A DNA stretch of 64,000 nucleotides, from the NCBI GenBank assembly GCA_963277665.1, contig OY728121.1, positions 1,656,436,062-1,656,500,061 of the forward strand, written 5' to 3'. Shown piece by piece: positions 12,621 through 24,587 of the stretch (positions are counted from its first letter, which is position 1; every line of letters starts with the position of its first letter). The notes beneath the pieces are model-generated. The model saw only the letters and a list, made by a program, of their open reading frames with translations, made no database searches and had not been told where the DNA came from. Made by a program: the position numbers and the translations under genes. This DNA is from Viscum album (taxonomy: Eukaryota > Streptophyta > Magnoliopsida > Santalales > Viscaceae).

Positions 12621-13559
12621 TCTTAGAAATTTAGGGTGCTCTATGGTGATAGTTCCCCCATTCAGTCTAATGAATCTCAGTATATAGATATGAGGTGATA
12701 TAAATTTGAGGGGAAAAAATCATTGGTAAATAAAAAAATTTGATCGCTTCGCATAATATCCTAAAATTCATCTCCATCAATCCATGAAGTAGAATCAATA
12801 AATATAAAATATTTTTCATCAACTTAATTCAAAAAGAAACTCTAGACACGGGATGAAATTAGGATATGTTATCCAAATATATAAATCCTCCAATCACTTA
12901 CCCCTAATATGTTGGTCAATATAATGTTCCCATTGAGGACTCGACATAAATAGTGGAAAAAATAATTTTATATTCCATGTGAACCAATCTATTACTTGAG
13001 AGTATTTACTCAATAATATGTTTGACTAATATTCATATGACATGTCCAAGGATATTTTATTGGATAGACATGAATCCTATGAGAAATCCATACATTCTAG
13101 TTACCTTCACTATCATTTTCAACATTTCATCCACACTGGGTGAACTCAATAATTTCTAGGAAGTATGTGATGTAAATGATGATAATAATTCCCCAATATT
13201 GTCTCCCAAATCTCGGGATAAAATTTTATATTCTACTAAATAAGATGTAAAAGAGGAGTAAGATATCTGTATCAATCATTTTGTTTTTAATGAAGATGCA
13301 TCAAATACTTTTTTTGAACTGAAACAAGTGAAATTGGGTATAAAAGAACATATAAGGCCTTTGTTGATTAGTTTTTCCATGAAACTGAAATAATTTAATA
13401 AATATATTACATTCCTCAAGAAATAATTAAATGTATTTATATAGAATTATATATAAATGATAGGGTTAGATCACTTGGTGGATACTTTTCATTTAGGTTT
13501 GGTAAATGAACACCATTGTTATAATACTGAAATAAAGAGAATGATTCTGGCTAATATTT
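12621..13559. other. Protease-RT linker of Tat element, decayed
   Basis: Mostly unreadable. Near 13000-13085 one frame gives YSYDMSKDILLDRHESY, which resembles the WS..DMPGI...I..H.L block that precedes RT in Tat-type polyproteins. It supports continuity between the protease and RT remnants. Confidence 0.45.
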
Positions 13560-14577
13560 TGAAGGTGTACGCTAAAGTTAATATCTCATTAAAGATAACT
13601 TCATCCTGGAAGTCTTATATCCAAAATGTATCAACTGTCCCCATTTAAAGGATGATTTAAGAGTCTCGATAAAAAATATACTAATTGATAAAATAGTTGG
13701 ACTTGAGGAACTTCCATTCATGAAAACATATTATTAATATAACCATATATGAATGGATCCTAAGGATGGTGATTCCACTACATTCAGGGAGTTCTATGGG
13801 GTATATTGTTACCAAGTAATTTCATCTAGCTTAAATAATTATAGCACAATATAACAATATTCAATGTAATATATTTTTAAAAATTCTTGAAAGAAGGATA
13901 TGGAGTCTTATGTTTGTGATAGGATTCTTAGATATTAACATATTTGGGACCATATTTTTGATCTCATGGCAATGTTTAATAAACTGCGTAAAAATATGGT
14001 TAAAATAAACCCCTTAAAATTTACTTTCATAATTACATCATGAAAATTACTCATCTTCAGGGTCTATCATCAAAACATCAAATTAAACCCCAAGAATACT
14101 AAGAAGATACATAATATGAGACCTCTTCCAAAACTAAAGGAGTTGAATTGACTTTAGGGATGACATACCAATATTAGAAGTTTCATAAAAAATACTATCA
14201 GTAAGTGATTTCCCTTAATTAAATTAATTAATAAATGGGTTTTTGATTAGTGGGATTATAATTTTAATAATTATTTTAATGATATTAAAAAATACCATTA
14301 ATATCCTCTAGTTATGACACTACCTGTTGAGGGGAGGCCTCTCATCCTTTATGCGGCGATATTGGAGCGATTGTTTGGTGCCCTCCTTGCTCAAAATAAT
14401 GGTTAAGGTAAAGAAAACAAGCTCTTTTATCTCAAGATTATATTGTATGTCGAGACTCAATTTGTCAATGTCAATAAGAACTACCATGAATTTATATTTA
14501 AAATTAGAAAATGAAGGAACTATAAGCTACTCCATGATGTCTTCTTGGAATAAATACCACAAAACATTTACATATGT
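13560..14577 (+). pseudogene. Tat-type Ty3 reverse transcriptase and RNase H remnant, cut at 14,577
   Basis: One frame stays aligned with a Ty3 RT-RNase H from at least 13633 to 14577, with stops but no frameshift. Landmarks in order are NCPHLKDDL (fingers), YNHI and GVYCYQVI (palm), YVCD at 13909-13920 where the catalytic Y-V-D-D stood, and INPLKFTF. Then come NPKNTKKIHNMRP and the PVEGRPLILY...GALLAQNN start of RNase H from 14323. This RT-RNase H wording is typical of the Tat (Ogre/Retand) group. The RNase H domain stops about halfway at the edge of the LARD-1 LTR. The second RNase H and the integrase end of what looks like the same element appear at 45.6-47.3 kb. One active-site Asp is lost, so the enzyme is inactive. 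Confidence 0.85.
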
Positions 14578-17500
14578 TATGACATGATTCTAAATGTAGT
14601 AATCCATTAATTACAACACAAATATTGTGAGGACTAGTTTCTTTAGTATACTAAGATCAAAATACATCAAAGTAAACTAAAACATTTCATCCATATTTTT
14701 TATGATTATTTGTAAACTCTAAAATACATTTGAGATCCTAAAACGACAAAGGAAATCTAGGGGAATATATAGATCAAATGGGTGGTCTAGAAATACTATT
14801 AAGGGAATAAATATGATAAGAAAACATAACATGTCATTAAAATATAAAACAAGAAATATTGAAAGAGAAGGAACATGAGTAATCACATGGAAGCATAACA
14901 TAAATAAAATGGTATCATAAGATAAAAGAAATAAAGGAATTGTAGAAGCAACACAAAACACTGGATAAACATTGGTCAAGGATAACTACCTAGACAATAT
15001 CAAATAGTATAAAAAGTCCCATAATGGATTATGTTTAATACCTAACCCCATATATGATGTGTCATAAGAGTAAATAATTACCCAAGGCATTGGAGAACTT
15101 TGTAGGTTCACCCATAACAACATTTTTATGATTTATGTGTTCCTCAAAAGGAAATAAATCATAAGGCATAACATAACAATTTTTCATGAAAATAAAATGG
15201 GTTTCTTAATCGTGTCTCATGTCATAATAAAAATAAATCTCATAATTAAGGAATTTGGGAGATGCAGATAATTAATGTTTTACCCCATAAATAGAATGGA
15301 TAATAAGCTAGTTATATAGTAAATACGCATATATAGAAATTTATAAGAATTATCAAAGATTATAGGTTATTTTCATTGACTAATTGAGATACTTTTGAAA
15401 AATATTTAAAACTTTCTTATGTAAAATAACCATTGTAATTTGGAAATAACTTTTTAAACACTAAAAATTTCTAAAAATAATAAAGAAAAAAATTTCCTCA
15501 AAGAATAACCATGGAAAATTATAATAAAAGATTAAAATAGATTATTGGTCCTTGTGGTAGGTAATTCCGTACATGAAGAGTACTTTAAAACAATGAATCC
15601 TTCCACATTTTTGTAAGAAAAGTCCAAAGTAACGTTTTTGGAAAAGGGTTGGAAGATTACTTTTAATTTATTTCTGTAAAAAAGGACCATGAGTAAAAAT
15701 AAATTTAAAAAACCATGGGAAAATATTAATTTTTTTAAAACCCTTTAAATAATTCATTGTCATGAAAGAGAAAGGGTTTTCTATCAAAGAGAGAAATGAA
15801 GTCGTATTTTATTAAATACATTTTCTCAACAATTTTAAGTACCAAAGAGAATAAAATGGTAGTATTAATTGAAACATTAAAGAATATTGATTTTATAATG
15901 AAATTAAATGTGTTTATAATGAAATGATCAAATAATTTCAAACAATATAAATTCAAGGATAAATAATCTCGATTAAAATGATATTGAAACATAAACCCCG
16001 ACTGCTTTTGTAATTTTTTAATCAAAAGATCCATGAATAATGGAAATTTATTTTAACATAAAATAACATAAATTAAGAATTATTCATTATATAAAATGAA
16101 AATGGGCATTATATAGACTATATAAAAGAAACTCAGTGCATAAAAGAACTTGTGTCTCAAAGAAGGATGATGTGGGATGAAACCCTTAGGTTGAATAATC
16201 TCTTACATTCCATTTATACCAAAATAATAAACTTATTTCTATAATTTACTTTATAAAAAAATATTTCCATGGTTATTTTTTATTTTATTCTATTTTTTAT
16301 CATTTCATATTTAATTACTTAACAAATTAATTCCAAATCGGTGATTTTAATGATAAAAAACACATATGTCCAAAATCACTTTTATAAGTAGAATAAGGTC
16401 AAAGATATTATAATTTAATAATATCTATAATGGTAATAATGACTTAATTATAATTGTAATAAATAATTTCTAATTTTAAAACCAACCATAGAACGTTATT
16501 ATGAAAAATTAACTGTATTATAATCAGGGAGATTGTAAGTCGTACGTACACATGAGTAACATTTTCATTTTTCGATGATCCTGATGGAAAGAAGGTATGC
16601 TTTATTTTAACACGAAATATAAAAATCCTATCATAAATATAATATTATTTCTTTTATATAAATTTACAAATATCATCCATGTGATTTTGTAAAAAAAAAA
16701 TTAGAAAAAATGAATCAAATTACTTGACGAGGAAGTAGTCTATTGTATACACGAATAACGTTATCATTTCAATGGTTGGTAAAGTAAGATATTATATGAT
16801 ATATTAATTTTCTATAATGGTAAATATTTCATTATTATTATATAAAAATAGTAAATTAATCCTTTAATATCCATGTAAATAATAAGCGAAAACTGGATCA
16901 CATTATTTGTAGGGTAGTCGTCCTCCATACACATAAGCGAATTTATCATATTCTATTAAAAATAGAAAATAAAAAATATTATGGGATATTATAATTAAAT
17001 GAGTAATATTATATCAAAAATATAATATATAAAAATTAAATATATCATTATATCTAGTCATGAGAAGTGATTGTGGATAATGAATAACATCGTTTCGCGA
17101 GGGGGTAGTCCATCGTACACATGATCAGTGGTTTTTTTCACATTTGAGGGATGTGGAGATGGTTTTAGTTCATGAAAATTACATAAAAACATATCAATGT
17201 ATGAAATATTTTTATTTTATTATATTATAATTTCTTAGTAATATTTTAAGCATGTGGAGGAATAAATAAAATAAAATGCCTGGTTGAGGATGCTACCTCT
17301 TCTTCGGACAACTTCTTGGTTTTTGTAGAAAAATCCTTCCTAGGATACCTTAAAGATAAAAAAGTATTTTATGATTAGGATACAGATGTAAGTAAGTTAT
17401 TTGGAATTATTTTTCTAACCAATGGGGGTTTAAGTGTAAATAGAAGAGGAGAGGGGGTGGAATTTTTTATGTGGGGGAGTGGGAACACTATGATTTTTTA

Positions 17501-18673
17501 AAAGGAAAGAATTACATCCATATTTATCAAATGAAAAAGTACAAAAAAGGACCATTTTGACACTTTTTTGACATAAGTTGTAAATATGTACATAAAATAA
17601 GTATTATATATGTTTTTATTCATATTTAACCCTCACCTATTTAGTTTAACCCCCTGTAAAAACATTTGTACCTTAACCATGGTAATTAATTTTTTCTATT
17701 TTCACTATTCATTATTGAAAATATTAGGTTAACCTTGTTTGATAATATAAATTATGATTATTGGAAATATAGAATCCATTTTTTTAAATTAAAATCATTT
17801 AAGCGGAACAATTTAATTAAAAATTAAACATGTAGACGTGTCGAAAAATGTTTCTTCAAGAAATGCATTTTTATCAAGCATAAAGAGATCTTAATATAAC
17901 TATATGACAAGTAATCATAAAAAAATTAATTTCAATTAATATTTATATATATAATAAACACATTTAATTCATATAATTCCTCATTATGGGTTATTTTAAT
18001 TAATTAAAATTGAAAAAAAATTCACTTTAAAATATTTATTAGGAAAATGATTTTTAAACCTAATAGTATAATTATAATAAAATCCAGTATAACGATTATT
18101 TATATATAATTATTTGAATTTAATATAACTATATAATAATTATGTTAATTTAAAATCAAATTAAAATAATACTAGTAATTTTTAATTTAATAATTTATTA
18201 AAAAAATGAAAATTCTATAAAAATTAATAATTTTCACTATTTACTAAAAATGTAATATTTTCCAAAATGTACCAAAATTTCACCCTAATTTGGTATTTAT
18301 ATTATGATTTCAAAAATTAATAATGTATTATCTAATACCTTTTCTTAAATTAGAAAAAAAATTAATTTTATTATTTTCTTATAGAAATGAGTATATATTA
18401 TTTTTTGATGAAAGCACATTTTCATTGAATAAAATAAATTTTCATAAAATTGGTTAATATATTAATTAGAATTTATAAATATATTTTTATTTATTAGGGA
18501 ATTTATATAATTTTCAAAAATTATTTAATCCTTTTTATACCAGATAATGTAACATCTATGCTAAAACAATAATATTTAAATTATAATATGTCATGGATAA
18601 TTTATTCATGGTGTTGCGTGTTGTATTCGATATCGAACATAATGTTAATATTTTAAAATATTTATGTGTTTCA
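14578..18673 (-). repeat. LARD-1 3' LTR
   Basis: Downstream LTR on the minus strand, starting TGAAACACAT after the purine tract. It aligns in order with the 24.87-28.84 kb copy over its whole length, including four spaced copies of a G+C-richer motif, a conserved AAACCCTTA block near 16180 and a TATA-like box near 17465. Many substitutions and small indels separate the two, so the insertion is old. Confidence 0.7.
16527..17130 (-). repeat. Four spaced motif repeats in LARD-1 3' LTR
   Basis: Four copies of a G+C-richer motif stand near 16527-16560, 16724-16760, 16906-16940 and 17091-17130, about 180-200 bases apart in very A+T-rich DNA. The consensus on the plus strand is close to GAGGTGGTAGTCCACCATAC. 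The flanking A+T-rich parts also line up loosely, so this is a tandem array with a unit near 186-190 bp. Confidence 0.65.
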
Positions 18674-18684
18674 TTTTACCCCTT
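18674..18684 (-). other. LARD-1 polypurine tract
   Basis: The minus strand reads AAGGGGTAAAA directly before the TG start of the 3' LTR. This placement fixes the element's orientation. Confidence 0.65.
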
Positions 18685-20401
18685 AAATAAATTTCATCCT
18701 CATAATTTAAAATTATTCTAAGTATTCAAGGGTTTGACAGTTGAAAAATAGCTTTGTGGAAAACTCACATCATAAAAAAGGTTAGTAAAACATCCCCTAA
18801 AAAATAGAGAAAGGAAAATATATAGGTCATATATCGGTTTCTAGAAGGGAGAAATTTTTTGTGGATTTAATATATGTAAAAGGAATAAAATAATAAATAA
18901 TTATGGAGAGTTTCAGAGAAAATTGATTACGATAAATTAAATGATCCTAATAAAGTAAACAATAATAAACCATATTTGTAATGAATTAAACCACCATTTA
19001 TTAAATGTATATAAAGTAAATAGGATAAATTTTTTACTTCATGATCCTTTCAGTATATTTGTGGGATTATTTTATTGTTAATATAAAAAACACCCAAAAA
19101 TATACTTACCTGATATCTTTTTATTTCATGAACACAATTTTTCATTTGTTTGAACATTGATAACTTTACACTTCACCTTTTACTCAATTTAATGAATACC
19201 CAATATGATTTTTTATGATTGAAGCCCTAAAAATTAATTTTTAAGAGATCATAAGATCTATGAAAGTGTGTAAATTTGTTCACCATATCATTATTAAAAC
19301 CAAAATAGTTATCACAAGTTTTCCCATATTATATATTAATCTCTAATTCTATAGCATTAAATATAAAATCTCAACCTAATTAATTAAATTAGTGTATATC
19401 CTTAAAACCCTTCATATTACATATCCTAAAACATAATATCATTCTTCCCAAATAATACTTTATCTTAAATATAAATGTTTCAACCTTATAAACCATCTCA
19501 TAAAATATCGTTAATCCAAAATATTTCATATACATAATATCAATTCCAAAAAACATTTAAGTGAAAACCATGTCATACTAACTAGTACAACACATAAGAA
19601 AGTGGTGGGTGATTCACACTTATCTCCCTTTAGTTTTGGGTTCAATCCCTGCAACCTTACCAGATACATGAGTTTTCACCCGACATTCGAGTTATCCTGT
19701 TTTTATAAAACTATATAAATTTAATTTCCATAACATTCCCAAAAATATAATGTACATCTTCAAAATAAAATTAATCATCTAATAAATTTTTTATCAGAAT
19801 TTTTTTCTATATAGATTATTATTTTTCAAAAATATCACCTTACTATTTAATCACCATTTTAGGTCATTATTACCATTCAAACTATTCTTTCAAATCCTTA
19901 AAGAAAAGTACAGTAAAATGATACTTAAAAAATTTATGATAATTATTGTCAAAATAAAATTCATTTAAAATCTTCTAAAAAATAATTCATGGATCCCAAA
20001 TATAAAATATTTACCTCAATGATTTTTATAACATAATTACTTCCTTGGTCTAGGGTTTTAGCCTTAGTTTAGGTAATTTTCTTAGATAATTCCCTAGTAC
20101 CCCAAAAATCGATTTCCGTGGAAATCAATCACTGTATGGCCTTTATTTACACATATAAAACTTCTTCCCCTATATTTGAGATTTTATTATAGGTGATTCA
20201 TCCAACATTCATGACATATATGAGGCATAATATTGTTTTCATTATCAAATTTTACCGTTGATCTTCTATGATATTCTATCATTATATTCATTGATGTATT
20301 TAGAAATGAAAATATATTATAGTTGTTAATTGTAATTAGGGAAAGATCATTTAGAATTACCACAATATTTCAAAAATACATTCCCATTTGGGTAGGAATG
20401 T
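18685..20401. other. LARD-1 interior, part 1, non-coding
   Basis: No coding region seen. Part of it (about 18750-20200) aligns with the interior of LARD-2 (about 39540-40700). Examples are a shared CTTTGTGGAAAACTCACATCAT-like block near 18752 and 39548, and an ACTAACTAG block near 19579 and 40130. The two elements therefore share interior as well as LTR ancestry. Confidence 0.55.
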
Positions 20402-23135
20402 TATCATGACCCATCCTAGAGGGACCCATTCCGCAACTCGCCATGCCCACCTCTAATAGGCTAGAGGATGGTGTCTAGCACCGAGTAGTCAGGTTACTGA
20501 CATTGAGGAATTTTATTAAGTGACTACACACACACACACACATCTCCAAGCCTGTAAAATGATAAAATGTAAAAACAACTAAACAACCATCCATGCATAC
20601 ATCTCAATCACACAATAAGAGTACTATAGGAAGTAAAATAATGTAAATAGGGAAAAATACTATCCCACAAAAGTGTCTGAGATATAATTCCAACATGAAA
20701 GTAAGTACTAGGGTTGCAGTCAAAAATCCGTAGAAACACACCTCAGTCTGTATGGACTCACTAAGCACCATCTGGTACTGGTCCATCTAAGACTCTTTCA
20801 AAATGTCAATTGTCTGTACATGACACAACACATGTGGGAAAATCCCTTGAAGGGGTGAGTATAACAATACTCATAACCACACCCCAAAGCAAAAAATCAT
20901 AAAAAAGTAAACACTATCATCTAAACATTGGTATATTTCTACAAAGCATATAATAATAACATCCAAGATATAATAAAAAAATACCGATAGTCTAGAGGTA
21001 AGAAACAACCCTAGTATACCAGCCTAGGTTTCTAGATCAAATATTCTAAAAAGATATCATTTGGGAGAACAAACTGTTGAGTCTGATAACATAGATGTTT
21101 TACATCTCATTGGTATATCTCTTTGGGTCTTTCCATTATATGTACACATCGAAGGTCAGAAGAGATTACAATACATAGATGAGGATCATTACCAAGGTGA
21201 TGATTAGATACTAACCACTCAATCTGGATTAACCCACCAAGTAGAGGATGGACACCCACATTGTGTTGGTCATGTTGATACCTATAATTCCACCAAGGGA
21301 ATGAAGATGAACATAGAATCTCACTCCGGAACTCTTGGAATGATTCCAATGACTCTATCCTAGAAGTCCTACTAAAGGGATTCAAATACATGGATTAGGA
21401 GAAAATTCTACACCAACCCTTAGTACATTGATAAGGGGAACACACCCTAACAAAACCTATCCAAAATAAGGAGTACAAGGGCTCTAAGACATGCATATAA
21501 AAGTAAAAATCATGTAGAAGGTTTACATGCCATGTCCCTAAACCACAAATCCTACTTGTTTAAATGGCTTGTGTCTCTTTCCCATGTCCATATATAAGTA
21601 CCCAACATGTAGGATTCCAATGTATTCTACCTCTATTCCAGTACACATATCTCTCCCATGTACACATTCTAGTGTACTAGTACAAAACATAGCATCTATA
21701 CTTGGTCTAGGACTTGTGTGTGAGGGGGAGTACGTTATATTTCCTAACTATTCTACTCCAACCCGTATTCATGTACCTTCTGAGGAAAATGCTGAGTCTC
21801 TAGGGTGAGGTTACATGGTCTGTAATTGGGTTACATTTCATGTTATCCTTCACCTATACATGAAAAAATATCTTTCGCAAAGGGGGATCACACAACCTGT
21901 AAATCTGGATTACATGTAGTGTAATGTATATTTTTCTTGTAATCTAGATCTGTTTCCAAGAATCCTATCTATTTCTCCAGACATTGATATGGTGATTGAC
22001 TTTACAAAAACACATAGATCGAACCTCTTCAATTAATTCCATCATTAGATCAAAAAAATCAGTAATTCGTTTTTCTAGGAAAATGGTTTCATTATTGTTC
22101 ATTACTATGAGATAAAGAACATGAAAATCAGGTACCTAAGTTTTCTGATTATCTACTGTATCCTTCACTGAACCCCCATCATGTTTTGACGATCGTAGAT
22201 CTATGGTATCAGATCATTGTGTTGAAAAATGGGTACAAAATGTTCTATTCATCTAGATATGTCGAACCTCATTCCAAATTAATAATTCCCATGGGAAATG
22301 AAGAATAATAGGAGAAAACCATAAGAAAAAAGGAGGGGAATAAACCTTGATTGATTTTTTTATCGATCATGATCCATTTCCCTGAAAATAAAAATTATAA
22401 AATCAATAATTAAAAGTAATTTTCCCAAAATCACCCCTAAATAATCCCATCTCTCAAATCGACATAGTCAATATATCAATCTGTTAGTTGATTGTTCCAT
22501 GTTGATTGTTGGAATACAGAATGTGGAAGAAATATAAATAAAAAAACCACCCTACCTTGACTGGGATCTATTATTGATAAATAACGAAGTAGTGTCGTAG
22601 TCATTGGTGAGAACCTTTGATTCCACCCTATTCCAGTCATTGATCCTCGATCTGGTAGTCATCCTCTAATAGAATCTTGTTCCATGCCCTCCAATGGATC
22701 TCGGATAATTTTTAGGGTTATGTGGCTAACTCTATAAATTTTACATAAGAGTTCATTTAAATAAAAGTAATTAAGTTGCTGCCTCTCCATGTCAATGAAA
22801 AAAATAAACTAATATTATTAGTTATTTTATTAATTATACAACCACAAATAATTTTCCACAAATGACCCGCACCAACTAATGTTAAGTCACATTTAGGGTA
22901 AAACCCACATTTTGAACTCAATACTACCTCAGATTATATATTTGGGCAGCCATTTAGGAGTTATTCATATTTTTTAGGAAAATTACAAGCACTTGATATT
23001 TAATATATTTATTATATTTTAAAAATATATTCTGGGAACACCAGGCCTCAAAATCGCATACCCACTCAGTGTATGGTCTCAATAATAATCCATAGAATAT
23101 CCAAAAATAATACGTTGAAAAAATGACACATTACA
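20402..23135 (-). mobile_element. Solo LTR of the Tekay-type chromovirus family
   Basis: On the minus strand this starts TGTAATGTG and ends close to GGGTCATGATA, and it aligns end to end with the 2.75 kb LTRs at 47.3 and 54.9 kb. Shared blocks include CACACATGTGGG-like sequence near 20830, the TACTCA...GTGCTAG end block near 20480, and the G/C-rich start block near 22865. Neither side shows the family's primer site or purine tract, so it is a solo LTR left by recombination rather than one end of a full copy. No target duplication is evident. It is more diverged than the full element's LTRs are from each other. Confidence 0.8.
20526..20542. repeat. (CA)n microsatellite in solo LTR
   Basis: A run of alternating A and C. 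The full chromovirus LTRs carry a shorter TG run at the matching place (near 49912), so the run is ancestral and has expanded here. Confidence 0.85.
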
Positions 23136-24194
23136 CATATTGTTGGGGAAATCGTTATATTTCCCTTCACATTAGTTATTGGAATTCTCTTTCCTATTTT
23201 CTTTCATCAAATAAAAAGATATAAATAAAAACAACATGAACATAATTAAATATACAAAAGTAAAACATAAATTATATTTATATTCTAACATATGTGTTAT
23301 AAAGATTGAATCTACAATATCCATATTAATGTTCCCTATTAGGTTTGGTAACCAATTTTTTATCAAGTTCCTTTTGGGAAAATATCCCTCATGGTAAATT
23401 TGTAATGATTTTAGGTTGATTGTGTTTGGTGACAATGTAATTTGATAAAGTAAGTTGTGGATATACACTGCGATTCTTGACAATGTATGTTGAAAAAGAT
23501 CCATAATAGATTTCTAAAATCTCTGAAAGTGGTAGAGAAAATTTCTTATACAAGGTGGTGTTTTTTTAAAGTACGGTGTTTTTTAAAACATTAGTCTTTT
23601 GTGAATGTTTTAAGATTCATGAAAGATGACCGAGTCATGATAGAAAGATGATAAGTTACATGATTACACTATGTTTTATGAATGGAAAATTTCTGTATTA
23701 TTTTTTGGAAATGCCACAAAAAGATTAATAGTTCGAATAGAGGAATACTTATTGAAAATGAAAAGGCTTTGAATTCATGAAATTATTTCCTAAAGGAATT
23801 TTCTTCCACCAGGGTTTTCATAAAATAATCTATTTTGTGAAGAATGGATGTTTAATTAAAGCTATATATGTTTCATGGATTTTTTGAGTTTCATTTAATT
23901 TTTGATTTTTTAAAATTTATTATTTTTGTGAAAGAATAATGTTTTACAAAGAATTAGGATGTTTTTTAAAGTTTAAAATGAGGTTTTGAAAAAGTGAAAC
24001 ATACTTGAATCCAATTGGATTACCTAGAATTTTTTTATTAAGGAGGTATTCATAAATTGTATTAAATTGGAACTTGATGATGCATGAAGTGATGAGTAAA
24101 TAAAATTTATTCAGCTAATCAAAAAAATAATCTTCAAAATGAGAAGCGAGCATAGATCAGATGGTAGAGTAGTGAGATTTCAAATTATGATTGG
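23136..24194. other. LARD-1 interior, part 2, non-coding
   Basis: A+T-rich. A 110-codon open frame on the minus strand (23172-23504) is rich in Ile, Leu, Phe and Asn with a hydrophobic end, and I recognise no family. It is probably chance. Confidence 0.4.
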
Positions 24195-24587
24195 TTATAA
24201 ACTAGGAGGGACAATGAGTCCATTAAAAACATTATAATAGTTGTTATCCTTAGTAAATTTGGTACATAAGAACATTTCTTTTGTATACTCCTTTGACATG
24301 GCCCAGTGTGGGTGATCCATATAGAATTGTTGTCTCTCATGAATAATTTCATTTATATTCATATATTTTAATAGGAAATGGCGAGAATAGGGTTTTTTAT
24401 AATGAAGAAACTGGATCTTAAGGGGTAGTTGTTTTAATATTTCACACCACGATTCACACCCACATGTAATATTTATCCTAGTTGGGAAAAGATCCTTCCT
24501 AATAGATCGTAAAAAGATTCTTAATTTCAAAAGCGTGTCCCCTAGGAGTGTCAAAAAAGGTCTATAGTGAGGCCCATTTTCATGCAC
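24195..24587 (-). CDS. Unrecognised 130-codon open frame downstream of LARD-1 5' LTR
   Basis: This is the second-longest uninterrupted frame in the non-coding elements of the window, after 29354-29884, and it sits about 300 bases inside LARD-1, where gag would be expected. The translation has Cys pairs (ITCGCESWCEIL) and a C-terminal part with HPHWAMSKEY and later FNGLIV. That part faintly recalls the HW...N..E.FN.. region of plant MULE transposases, but the match is too weak to call. It has no retroviral capsid or zinc-knuckle motif. It may be a fragment of captured or older sequence, or chance. Confidence 0.2.
   Translation of the reverse strand: MHENGPHYRPFLTLLGDTLLKLRIFLRSIRKDLFPTRINITCGCESWCEILKQLPLKIQFLHYKKPYSRHFLLKYMNINEIIHERQQFYMDHPHWAMSKEYTKEMFLCTKFTKDNNYYNVFNGLIVPPSL

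Noticed and set aside
19570..19690. Possible tRNA gene (GGTTCAATCCC box near 19632)
   Set aside because: A B-box-like string only. There is no matching A box at tRNA spacing and no cloverleaf, and the segment aligns with LARD-2 interior near 40130-40250.
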